DNA of 64,000 nucleotides, taken from positions 250,811 through 314,810 of the forward strand of contig JANJXX010000001.1 in NCBI GenBank assembly GCA_024720975.1. Reading direction: 5' to 3'. Origin of the DNA: Candidatus Panguiarchaeum symbiosum. Its GTDB lineage: Archaea > Asgardarchaeota > Njordarchaeia > Njordarchaeales > Panguiarchaeaceae. The notes below the pieces were generated by a model, which was not told the origin of the DNA, searched no databases, and saw only the letters and a program-made list of their open reading frames with translations. Both the position numbers and the translations under genes were made by a program. Positions 39,919 to 48,944 of the stretch are shown piece after piece; the stretch's first letter is position 1, and each line of letters begins with the position of its first letter.

Positions 39919-40380
39919 CTATTCTTTTTCCATTTTGGCCTCTCTAGAAGAATTGCTAGTTGCATCATTATTTACTTCACTTAGCTCAACCTTGGCACCT
40001 CTGCTGTAGAGGAAGGATATCATTTCCCCTCGGGTAAGGGTGATCAAACCGTATCGCCGAGCTTTTTCGATTGCTAAATCCGATATTTTATTTCCTATAA
40101 CTATCCCTGCAGTCAATCCCAGAGATTCGACAACTCTCTTGAACTTTATTATTGTGTCGCTTCCTATTGAGCGTCGCCAGTCTTTAATTATTACCCCCCA
40201 ACGTTCGCCGGTGTCTTCTATGAATATTATAAAACTTATTGCATTCTTTTTTTGCACACTAGGAGGCGGTTCTATTATTTTGAAGTTGCGTTGGTGAGAG
40301 TTTAGGACCTCCTCGAAGTACCTTATCGCAAGATTCTGTAAGGGCATGTTTTTTAAGCTCTCTGACATGCTAAAAACCAT
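39919..40380 (-). CDS. Mrr-like PD-(D/E)xK nuclease-fold protein
   Basis: WGVIIKDWRRSIGSDTIIKFKRVVESLGLTAGIVIGNKISDLAIEKARRYGLITLTRGEM. Confidence 0.5.
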   Translation of the reverse strand: MVFSMSESLKNMPLQNLAIRYFEEVLNSHQRNFKIIEPPPSVQKKNAISFIIFIEDTGERWGVIIKDWRRSIGSDTIIKFKRVVESLGLTAGIVIGNKISDLAIEKARRYGLITLTRGEMISFLYSRGAKVELSEVNNDATSNSSREAKMEKE

Positions 40381-40566
40381 GCTAAGCCGTCTAGTACCTA
40401 CTTATTAGTTAGTTTGCAGTACAATAAAAAGGTTAGCTACTGGCTTAAACACTTCAAACCTTTAATAAGAACCAAATCGGTTTTTTAGACCCCGGGATTT
40501 GCTAAAGGTGAAAATAACAAAAATTTGATGAAGATATTATACCTATAAGGCTCTTCCGAACCTACG

Positions 40567-40615
40567 ATGATGATGTTCGGCCCTCTGAGCCTCTGATGAA
40601 GATCTTGAGTGCTGA
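40567..40615 (+). ncRNA. C/D box sRNA
   Basis: C ATGATGA 40567-40573; guide 11 nt; D' CTGA 40585-40588; C' TGATGA 40594-40599; guide 12 nt; D CTGA 40612-40615. Confidence 0.8.
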
Positions 40616-40641
40616 GTACTCAATTATGACGGCTGATTACG

Positions 40642-41460
40642 ATGCAACTAGCTGACAAACCCATCTTAGATGGTAAATTGTACCACATAGCTATCGCCCC
40701 AAACGAGCTTCCCCGCTACATTCTAGTACCAGGTGATCCACAAAGAACTGAGATCATTGCTAACATGTGGGATGAAAAAGAGGAGTTGGCGTACTATAGG
40801 CAGTACAGAAGCTTTCGGGGAAAGTATAAGAATGCTCCTATAGGAACTGTTTCTACGGGCATTGGGGGGCCAGCAACGGAGATTTGTATCATCGAACTAC
40901 TGTATGCTGGTGCTGATACATTTATTCGGGTTGGCTCTACAGGGGCATTAGTTAAGGATATAGAGCTTGGAGACCTTATTATTAACTATGCAGCTGTGAG
41001 ACTTGATGGAGCCTCCCGTGCATATGCACCTCTGGAGTTTCCAGCGGTTGCTAGTCTTGATGTAACACTCGCTTTAATCAAGGCAGCAGAGGCTCTCGGA
41101 TACAGATACCACGTTGGAATAGCAGCTAGCACTGATTCCTTCTACGCTGGGCAAGAGAGACCTATCAACGGTTGGCTACCCGATAATCAACGTGGCTTAA
41201 TAGAGAGACTAAAACGACTGAGAGTAATCAACTTTGAAATGGAATGCGCTACATTGTTCACAATAGCATCAATTTTTGGAGCCAGAGCTGGTAGCGTGTG
41301 TGCAGTTTATGCGAATAGAGAAACTGGTGATTTCTCAAAGAAGGGAGAAAGCGAAGCATGTAAGGTAGCATGCGAAGCTGTTCGAATACTCTATGAGTGG
41401 GATGAAGAACGCAATCGCCTCAGAAAAGGCACATTTTGGATACCGGAATTATTCAAATGA
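40642..41460 (+). CDS. Uridine/purine nucleoside phosphorylase family
   Basis: YILVPGDPQRTEIIANMWD..YKNAPIGTVSTGIGGPATEICIIELLYAGADTFIRVGSTGAL..NFEMECATLFTIA. Confidence 0.9.
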   Translation: MQLADKPILDGKLYHIAIAPNELPRYILVPGDPQRTEIIANMWDEKEELAYYRQYRSFRGKYKNAPIGTVSTGIGGPATEICIIELLYAGADTFIRVGSTGALVKDIELGDLIINYAAVRLDGASRAYAPLEFPAVASLDVTLALIKAAEALGYRYHVGIAASTDSFYAGQERPINGWLPDNQRGLIERLKRLRVINFEMECATLFTIASIFGARAGSVCAVYANRETGDFSKKGESEACKVACEAVRILYEWDEERNRLRKGTFWIPELFK

Positions 41461-42172
41461 GTATGTCTAGGCCTACTTTAAAGAACCCAATGGTTTCAGG
41501 TAGGTATTTCGAGTAAACAATACGCAACATGAATAGTCCTCTTCTAACTTTTTTGAGAAGTATTAATGTGTCAGTGAATAATTGAAGCACATTCCAGAAT
41601 GCCGGAATTGACCCCTCTTTCTTCCAAAATTCCGGTGCGTTCACTTCCTTTGTTATGGACCGCATTTCATCGACAAGCATTAAGATATAATCTCTCTTAT
41701 CAAGCAAGTTTCGCAATCCGGCTAAAAAACTGTATACTTCTCTTTTAAGTGCTCCCCGCTTGGCATCTGAGAACTTTCTTGATAGAATCGTTCCGATGAA
41801 TATTGAAGGGAGCGGATCTATAGCCAGAAATATACTTCGGTTCTCGTCCGATTCCGCAATAAGTGTCCTTATGTAATTCAATATAAGATCTGAATCAGCT
41901 AGGCTCGATATCCTGATGTTACTAAGAACATGTTCTGAGATCATGTTTTTCTCGCAAATTTGCTGCAGATCAAATTTCCTGGTGATATTTTCGGGATCTA
42001 TAAGAACGACATTGGCATTAAATAAATCCTCCAAAAATCTTAGTGCCAGTAGCAGCATCAGAAGCGTCTTTCCCGCTCCAGGTGGTCCACAAATAGTAAC
42101 AACTTGATTAATAGGTATTCCCCCAAGGCTATCTATGAAGCCAAGTCCAGTCCTGAATTTATTTACTATCAT
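41453..42172 (-). CDS. RecA-fold ATPase (RadB/KaiC-like)
   Basis: TGLGFIDSLGGIPINQVVTICGPPGAGKTLLMLLLA..NVVLIDPEN. Confidence 0.7.
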   Translation of the reverse strand: MIVNKFRTGLGFIDSLGGIPINQVVTICGPPGAGKTLLMLLLALRFLEDLFNANVVLIDPENITRKFDLQQICEKNMISEHVLSNIRISSLADSDLILNYIRTLIAESDENRSIFLAIDPLPSIFIGTILSRKFSDAKRGALKREVYSFLAGLRNLLDKRDYILMLVDEMRSITKEVNAPEFWKKEGSIPAFWNVLQLFTDTLILLKKVRRGLFMLRIVYSKYLPETIGFFKVGLDILI

Positions 42173-42184
42173 TTTGGGGTCCTT

Positions 42185-43783
42185 CTAGCAGATCTTCTTG
42201 ACCATATAAGGACCCTCAAGCTTATAGCCAAAGCGCCTATAGTATTCCCTAACACCAATTCCACTTAATACAGCGACCTTGACAGCGTCGAAGTCTTCCG
42301 CAGCTACAAGCTCTGCTTCTTTAAGCAGAGAAGCCCCTAATCCTCTATGCTGGGCGCTTTCAGGTTTCCTTTCTCCAATTGGTACCAGAGGTCCGTAGAC
42401 ATGTAACTCCCTAACGATGGCTGTATTGTGGTTTATTTCAGGTCTATGAGATAAATCTGATGGAATCCTAAGCCTAAGCATGCCAAATATGACATCACTC
42501 CTCACATCTTCATACGATAGGAAGATCTCAGTACCCATAGATGCCTTGTATTTTCTCTTAACTAACCGGACCTTGCTTATATCAAGTGCGTATCCTTCCT
42601 TTAAAGCTTTGTGACCAACTTCACGACATCTTATACACCTGCAGTGCCAACCTAGCTTTCCCATGTATCTTTTAACAACATCACGAAGGTTTCCGAAGGA
42701 GTATCCTGTTTCAATCAGGTATGTAGGTATATCTCTCTGAACTCTTTGGACTCGTATCCAAGGAGGGAGAAGCTTCTTTATCCTAGCCAATAATTCGATT
42801 AGTTTCTCCTCAGGATACGGTCTATATTCCCCGCGTAACCACATATCGTATAGTTTAGTACCCGCTACAACAACTGTCGGGTATATCTTTATCATGTCAG
42901 GTCTGAAGTCAGGATCCTCAATTAACATCATAAAGTCCTTAAAGTCTCTTTCCGGACTAGGATCAGGCGGAAGATTGGGCATCATATGAGCTACAATCTT
43001 GAAACCAGCATCTTTGGCTATCCGAAACGCTCTTTTAGTACATTCTACGTCATGTCCTCTTTTGACAAATTCTAGGACATCATCGAAGAGACTTTGAACA
43101 CCGATTTCTATCCGCGTCGCACCATAGCGAAGGAATTCATCAACATGATATTCAAGACAATAATCAGGTCTCGTTTCGAACGTCAGTTCTACGAGACGTC
43201 TCGGCGAGGTTTCTAGTGCTTTTTTTAATTCCTCCAGGGAGGAACATAGGCCTCTACGACCTAGGATTCCTTCATAGATTCCCTTCATGAACTCGTCGCG
43301 GTAATCTTTAGGAAGAGCTATAAATGTACCACCCATAACTATAACGCTGATCTTGTCTGGTGGATGGCCTAGACGTTCTATATGTTGCACTCTACGAACT
43401 ATTTGCAGGAATGGGTCATAGTTTAGTTCAGCTGCACGTCTAGCGGCTGGTTCATGACCTGAGTAACTTTTTGGACTTGGGATTGGAGAGAAACCAGGTC
43501 CACCTGGGCAATAGATACAAGAGCCAGGACACCCAGCTGGCTCTGTAAAGACTGAGACTACTATTATTCCCGATATACTTCTTACTGGCTTAGATAATAT
43601 TTTAATCTTCTTTCTTGAGCTAGCATTTAGCCTAGAGAGTATTTCGTGATCTTTGGGAACAAAATTAGCTCGTAGCCTCTTAGCTACATCTACCTTGATG
43701 CGCTGCAGTAAGTTTTTGTCCACGCTTTCATATTTTTGAAGCTCCCTGATGATTTCTGATATCACCAATTCTCTCTGAGCCAT
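42185..43783 (-). CDS. elp3: Elp3-type radical SAM/acetyltransferase tRNA U34 modification enzyme
   Basis: FTEPAGCPGSCIYCPGGPG..GGTFIALPKDYRDEF..GVQSLFDDVLEFVKRGH; C-terminal GNAT QHRGLGASLLKEAE. Confidence 0.95.
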   Translation of the reverse strand: MAQRELVISEIIRELQKYESVDKNLLQRIKVDVAKRLRANFVPKDHEILSRLNASSRKKIKILSKPVRSISGIIVVSVFTEPAGCPGSCIYCPGGPGFSPIPSPKSYSGHEPAARRAAELNYDPFLQIVRRVQHIERLGHPPDKISVIVMGGTFIALPKDYRDEFMKGIYEGILGRRGLCSSLEELKKALETSPRRLVELTFETRPDYCLEYHVDEFLRYGATRIEIGVQSLFDDVLEFVKRGHDVECTKRAFRIAKDAGFKIVAHMMPNLPPDPSPERDFKDFMMLIEDPDFRPDMIKIYPTVVVAGTKLYDMWLRGEYRPYPEEKLIELLARIKKLLPPWIRVQRVQRDIPTYLIETGYSFGNLRDVVKRYMGKLGWHCRCIRCREVGHKALKEGYALDISKVRLVKRKYKASMGTEIFLSYEDVRSDVIFGMLRLRIPSDLSHRPEINHNTAIVRELHVYGPLVPIGERKPESAQHRGLGASLLKEAELVAAEDFDAVKVAVLSGIGVREYYRRFGYKLEGPYMVKKIC

Positions 43784-43987
43784 ATTTGAACACTTTTGGG
43801 CACTTTACTGTAGCAATCAACCGTTGCCTCTAGATAATAGGATATATTTAATAGCTTCTGCACCTATTATATTATTCCTTAAGTCTGTGGGCATAGGGTA
43901 TGAGGATCAGGGCCCTATATGAAATCCAATGATTCAATGGCACCGAGTACCGACCCGCCCAAAACGGAGGCGGTTTGAATCGTAAGT

Positions 43988-44737
43988 TTAATCCTCAATA
44001 AATAAATCAAGCTTCTGCCCTTTCTTTCCTAGAACCCTATCTATAGTTTCTTGTGAAAGAAGCACTTGAAGAAAGGCCCTTGAGTCACGCAGAAGCTCTC
44101 TGAAGTTTTTGGTTCCTATCTGTTTCGCAAGAAAACTCATAGCCCTAAGTACATAATTTACGACACTGATGCAAAGCTCCAGTCCATAATCTGTGAGCTT
44201 AAATGCTTTTCGGACCATATGATGGGTTGGTGGAATAACTAAGATGTTTGATTTTGATGTCATGTACGCGTCAGATATAATTATAACAGGCTTCGTTGCT
44301 GGTAAGTGATATTCAAGATCTAGTACTTTCAATATTTTATGGTTTAAGCATATTATCGCAGTATCGAAGTCCTGCTCGATCATGTCGTATATCTTGTTTT
44401 TCACCTGAAACCTCTCAAACAAAATTTCTAGCTCCGGTACGCTTAAATTATCGAAGCACTCCTTGATGCTTATCACATAGTCTTCCTCACTTATAACTCC
44501 ATATGGTGTCACTAGGTACAATAGAACCTTCTCGCCAGTGCTCTCTAGTCGCATTACCGCTCTTTGCAGCCTAGTGAACACTGAGTTGTACAAGGCACTA
44601 GCTACTGAGGGAATATAGCGACCCTCATCCCTAAGCCTTGCTAGGAAGCTGTATATATCCACTTCATCGATATCCCAGACGCTTATCTTGCCTTTAATTC
44701 CCTCTATACATGGCGATTCAAGGATGACTATATGCAC
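43988..44737 (-). CDS. Unknown protein, third gene of putative E2-like operon
   Basis: 249-aa ORF starting 12 nt after the 44749 gene; LLYLVTPYGVISEED weakly recalls DUF6884/YaaA-type folds. Confidence 0.55.
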   Translation of the reverse strand: MHIVILESPCIEGIKGKISVWDIDEVDIYSFLARLRDEGRYIPSVASALYNSVFTRLQRAVMRLESTGEKVLLYLVTPYGVISEEDYVISIKECFDNLSVPELEILFERFQVKNKIYDMIEQDFDTAIICLNHKILKVLDLEYHLPATKPVIIISDAYMTSKSNILVIPPTHHMVRKAFKLTDYGLELCISVVNYVLRAMSFLAKQIGTKNFRELLRDSRAFLQVLLSQETIDRVLGKKGQKLDLFIED

Positions 44738-44748
44738 CAGAATTCCCT

Positions 44749-45324
44749 CTATAGGTTTATGAAGCTTATGCCCCTTCCAAGCTGTTGAACCACTTTACTT
44801 TTTTTAGTTGATACTATAGAAAACCATATGAGAAAGATACTTAAGTAATGCGCTATGCCTGCATAAGGAGAATTTTTTATCCAAATTTGCCTCAAAATGG
44901 GGGGTATACACATAAATGGCGCCCCACCTGTTTCTCTATCGATGATTCTCCTGAACATGAGGTCTTCCTTAGATGTTGGATCATCCGCAAGTCTAGGTAA
45001 AGCTCGTGGATATGTTCTCGGGCATAAAATTGATATTGTAATCTTTTTAAACTGGTCTGAGTGCTCTTCGCCAAGTAGTTTGGTACAGTCAACATCAACA
45101 AGAAATTTTCCGCCCTTGACATACCTAAGATTTTCAAAAGGTATGTTTTGATTAAACTTTTTCCATGCGGCAAAGGCACTTATCTCTTCTTTAACACGGT
45201 TGGGGTCCTCTGCAGGGTGTTTATCCACATATATCAATGGTATTTCATCTAGAAAATTCCAGTATCCAACTATGTTTATTCTCAATTCTATTCTCAACAC
45301 GTGAGAGTTACTCATGATTCCCAC
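44749..45324 (-). CDS. UBC/E2-fold-like protein
   Basis: KKITISILCPRTYPRALPRLA (UBC hxhxhxxPxxYPxxxPxh hallmark) then PFMCIPPILRQIW..SPYAGIAHYLSIFLIWF, compare E2 G.ICLDIL..W.P..TI..VL. Confidence 0.55.
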   Translation of the reverse strand: MGIMSNSHVLRIELRINIVGYWNFLDEIPLIYVDKHPAEDPNRVKEEISAFAAWKKFNQNIPFENLRYVKGGKFLVDVDCTKLLGEEHSDQFKKITISILCPRTYPRALPRLADDPTSKEDLMFRRIIDRETGGAPFMCIPPILRQIWIKNSPYAGIAHYLSIFLIWFSIVSTKKSKVVQQLGRGISFINL

Positions 45325-45695
45325 TATTTACCTTTTAGTATCGCTTGAGGGGTAATGAGTGTGTACTTCGCTTGCCTGCCACATAGATCGCATTTAGGCA
45401 TCTTCGGTTTTCTTCTTGGCCATAGGAGCCACTTATGTTTCGGCGAGATTGACGTTAAGCTTTCAAGACAAAACTCACATATTGTTATTCCTAACTTAGC
45501 CGGTATCATAATGAAGCTCGCATCATGTAACTTGCACACATCACATTTAGTTATGTCTTTAAATATAGGTCGAGGTACTATAAAAGCTGACGCTGCAAAG
45601 CCGAGTAGCGTTAATAGTTCGATACACTTCTTGCAAACTCTGAGGGGCATATCAAGCTCTTTCCTGTCCTCTACTACTATACTCAAATCGAGCAC
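45324..45695 (-). CDS. Small zinc-binding protein with four CxxC motifs
   Basis: VCKKCIE, KCDVCKL, ICEFCLE, KCDLCGR; last base shared with start of the 44749 gene. Confidence 0.6.
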   Translation of the reverse strand: MLDLSIVVEDRKELDMPLRVCKKCIELLTLLGFAASAFIVPRPIFKDITKCDVCKLHDASFIMIPAKLGITICEFCLESLTSISPKHKWLLWPRRKPKMPKCDLCGRQAKYTLITPQAILKGK

Positions 45696-45894
45696 CAGAT
45701 TTTTCTACTTAACTAAGCTCACTAAGTACCTATTAGATTGAATATTGAGAATAGCTTTACTAATACATAATGCATAAATTCAGAATGATGACACCTTACC
45801 TTATATAAAGGGCTGATTAAATCTTTTAACTCCCTTTAAAAATAGCTTGAGCCCCGAATATCATCAGCTATCTCTTAGTCTGGGTGCTAAGTGA

Positions 45895-47949
45895 ATGCTA
45901 ATAAAGCTCTGGGAGCGAAGATTCGACTCTGAGATCAGGGGTATTCATGTAGCTGATATAAATTCTGATGGACTTGATGAAGTGATCTTAGCCAGCCACG
46001 ATTCTAGGATATATGCAATCTCACATAATAAGGTTTTGTGGTCAACTGAAGAACAAGAGTTTCCCGGTGAGAATGTTACGGTTATTAAAACATCCATGGG
46101 AAAGCCCTACCGCATCGTTGGTTCTTTTCATAAGGAGTTGATATACTTCGATTTAGAGGGAAAAAAACTCCATAAGACATCATTATCCTCCTGGATTGTG
46201 CGTCTGATCAATATCGGTCCTAGTAAGTATGGCATTGATGCACTACTAGCAGTAGACCTCAGGGGAACAATTTATTGCGTTGATCCAGAGGGGAATATTT
46301 CATGGAGACTTGAAAAGGCGTTTCAAGAGAACAGTCTTAACCGTATGCTATATGGAATAGCTGTTGATAATGAGTTACAAAGAATTTTTCTAGCTGATAG
46401 GCATGAAATTAAGGTAATAGACTTCGATGGAACTCTAAGACAAACTAAGAGTATAACCCGCGAGGATATTCATGGAATAGCGATAGTTAATATCGTTCAA
46501 GAGAGCCACCACAAAGTAAAGATGCTCGCTGTTGGAACAAGAGGGGGAGTTATCCTCCTTGATCTTGTCACTCTAAAGGAATTGGCGAGGACTGATCTTG
46601 GTTCTAAAAGAGAAACCCGTGTACTGCTATCATGTGACATCAACAGCGACATGAACGATGAAGTATTCATAGGCTCTTGGTCCGAGGATCAAGTGATTGT
46701 CCTGGAATACAATGAGAAAGAGAAAAAGCTGAAGGAAATAGCAAAATACAACATTGAAGGAAATCCACTCTGCATCCTAGCTGGCGATTTTCGCGGCTGT
46801 TTTCAGAAGGAGATTGTTATCGGAACTGATGGGGATCGCGCCTATGCAGTAATCTGGCCTAAAGACGTTATTGAGCTCGAGGCTAGCGTCTCATTGCACA
46901 GCATTTGTTTTGGAAATACCTTAGGATATGGTCCACAGGACATTTTACTTAGGTCTAACAAGGAAACAATGACTTGCTATTCTTTTGTTCCGCGCGTGTG
47001 GTCAAAACTCAATAACTTTAATACTCTTGAGGGCATGCTGTATGCAATAATACCATCAACTGCAAAGATTAAGACCGATAAAGTTGTTATACTTGATACG
47101 AAAAATCGAAAGGTAGCCAGCGCATCTCTTGATAAGAAAAAGATATCACTTTGTGAGATACCATTTAAGGCAGCGTATAAAGGAGGTATATCCGAACTTA
47201 CTGTTGAAGTTGACAACAAAGCGCTTCTGAGAAGTTTTATTTTAGTCCCAGACACTGGTAAATTGACGGTGCTTACTAGGAGCCTTGCCTTGGCCGAAGA
47301 GGACATTATCACTATAGATGATATAAAAGTCGATAAAAAAGAACTAGAGGTCAAATCCAGAGGACTCGAAATAGTCAAAACCCTTGTCAAGGACAACAAA
47401 CTTAAGCTAGGGGTGGTAAGGAACACTAGTGATATAGCCCGCGTGGAAATTTCAGTGTACTCTTACAACGAGCAAAACAAAGAGAGACAAATGATGCTAA
47501 AATACAATTTCATGGTAGTTCCATTGGAAACATTACGTGCTGAGTTACAAATTGATGAGATGATCACTACCGAAGACGCTATAACTCTCCATTTGCGGAA
47601 TAACTCTGGAAAAGAGATACCATACAATATCATCAGCGATGGTCCCCTCAATATTAAAGCTTCTGGCGAGCTTTTGCCCCATTCAGAGAAACCCGTGAAA
47701 CTTACAATTTCAGTAAAATCTGATGAACTGCAGATTGAAGTAAACCAGGTTCTAGATCTAACGTATGGAGATTACTTAAGGAGGACAATCAAAATCCCGA
47801 TTAGATCTCGCGTACTGAATGTAAGCGCTATCAATGAGCGCGCTAGACGGATATATGCGGCTACCAAAGACCTAAGAGTCGTTTTCGAGACTCTGAGTAA
47901 AGATTTGAATTTGTCCGAAGAAGTTCTTAAGAAGGTCGTAAGATTGTAG
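45895..47949 (+). CDS. Beta-propeller protein with C-terminal Ig/appendage-like region
   Basis: IRGIHVADINSDGLDEVILASHDSRIYAIS; VLLSCDINSDMNDEVFIGSW; repeated FG-GAP/VCBS-like blades; C-terminal beta-rich plus helical segment. Confidence 0.65.
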   Translation: MLIKLWERRFDSEIRGIHVADINSDGLDEVILASHDSRIYAISHNKVLWSTEEQEFPGENVTVIKTSMGKPYRIVGSFHKELIYFDLEGKKLHKTSLSSWIVRLINIGPSKYGIDALLAVDLRGTIYCVDPEGNISWRLEKAFQENSLNRMLYGIAVDNELQRIFLADRHEIKVIDFDGTLRQTKSITREDIHGIAIVNIVQESHHKVKMLAVGTRGGVILLDLVTLKELARTDLGSKRETRVLLSCDINSDMNDEVFIGSWSEDQVIVLEYNEKEKKLKEIAKYNIEGNPLCILAGDFRGCFQKEIVIGTDGDRAYAVIWPKDVIELEASVSLHSICFGNTLGYGPQDILLRSNKETMTCYSFVPRVWSKLNNFNTLEGMLYAIIPSTAKIKTDKVVILDTKNRKVASASLDKKKISLCEIPFKAAYKGGISELTVEVDNKALLRSFILVPDTGKLTVLTRSLALAEEDIITIDDIKVDKKELEVKSRGLEIVKTLVKDNKLKLGVVRNTSDIARVEISVYSYNEQNKERQMMLKYNFMVVPLETLRAELQIDEMITTEDAITLHLRNNSGKEIPYNIISDGPLNIKASGELLPHSEKPVKLTISVKSDELQIEVNQVLDLTYGDYLRRTIKIPIRSRVLNVSAINERARRIYAATKDLRVVFETLSKDLNLSEEVLKKVVRL

Positions 47950-48044
47950 TACCATTAGAATAAACCGACAAACAAATTAGCACTCGAACTAAAACACATA
48001 AGGATTGTATTGTATATGTCGTGTAAAGAGATACATGACTAATT

Positions 48045-48383
48045 CTATGCTGCTATCTTTAAATGAACCCAAACATCGTTGGGTACAGGAAGAGCGGCGA
48101 TTAGTGCCAGATCTCTCGACGAAATCTCGCAAACAATTAGACGCCTATGAATACTCAATGCGAAGTGGTCAAATGTATCTGACCCCTGTCCACAGGGAGT
48201 CCGGCGAGCATGCACCCAAAGTCGCTTTGTTGGCAGTCTAACAAAGCTAACCTTATAGTTCCTAGTTTTAAGTGCTTGAACAATAGCATTTGCAAATTTG
48301 TCTAATGAGTTATAATCGAGTCCTATGAGCTTTATATGGACAGGTTTTGCGTGCTTAGTTCTAGTGGATGGTCTTCGATGCAT
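48045..48383 (-). CDS. rps10: Ribosomal protein uS10
   Basis: KPVHIKLIGLDYNSLDKFANAIV..VRLPTKRLWVHARRTPCGQGSDTFDHFALSIHRRLI..PVPNDVWVHLKI; ATG at 48383 with upstream GGAG. Confidence 0.85.
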   Translation of the reverse strand: MHRRPSTRTKHAKPVHIKLIGLDYNSLDKFANAIVQALKTRNYKVSFVRLPTKRLWVHARRTPCGQGSDTFDHFALSIHRRLIVCEISSRDLALIAALPVPNDVWVHLKIAA

Positions 48384-48504
48384 GGGTCTCCTTTCTCCTC
48401 TTTGTTGTTGTTGGCTTTGCAAACTTAAACACCCCAGTATGATATCACATTGATTGCATTTTAATATTATTAAAAGTCTCCGAGAGATTTTAGGCGATAT
48501 GTAA

Positions 48505-48936
48505 TTGCCTGCAAGAAAGAATGAGATCATTACAGACTTTCATAAACTGTGGGCAAAGATCGTTGAGGAGTTAAAAGAAGAGGAAAGTTGTGTCGTTGTT
48601 GAGGGTATTAAAGATAAGAAAATTCTTCTCATGATCGGTATACCACCCAACAAGATAATTTGCGTCAGTTGCAGCAAGTTAGATCATATTGTCAATAAGA
48701 TCTCTTTGAGATTTAAACGTACCTACTTGTTATTAGACCGCGATGCCAGAGGACGACAGAAGATGCATATTCTTAGACGAATGCTTGAACAAAATCGTAT
48801 CGAAGCTATAGATTTATGGGAGCATATTTTCTATCCCCTCAAAATACGTGGTTTCAAATCGATTAGAAAAGTTGAAGAAATGAAAAAGATTGCACTCATC
48901 ATAAGCGAAAACACACGATACTGCGACACAGACTAG
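48505..48936 (+). CDS. Small TOPRIM-domain protein
   Basis: CVVVEGIKDKKILLMIG..RTYLLLDRDARGRQ: TOPRIM E and DxD motifs; TTG start. Confidence 0.7.
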   Translation: MPARKNEIITDFHKLWAKIVEELKEEESCVVVEGIKDKKILLMIGIPPNKIICVSCSKLDHIVNKISLRFKRTYLLLDRDARGRQKMHILRRMLEQNRIEAIDLWEHIFYPLKIRGFKSIRKVEEMKKIALIISENTRYCDTD

Positions 48937-48944
48937 CCGTAATC

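Noticed and set aside
44892-45179. 95-aa ORF in an alternative frame within the E2-like gene
   Set aside because: Same strand, +1 frame, no motif; overlaps the better-supported 44749-45324 ORF
45820-45894. Possible C/D box sRNA (ATGATGA near 45787, CTGATGA on the complement)
   Set aside because: Boxes do not form a complete C-D'-C'-D order with acceptable spacing on either strand
48005-48241. 78-aa + strand ORF
   Set aside because: Antisense to uS10; no independent support
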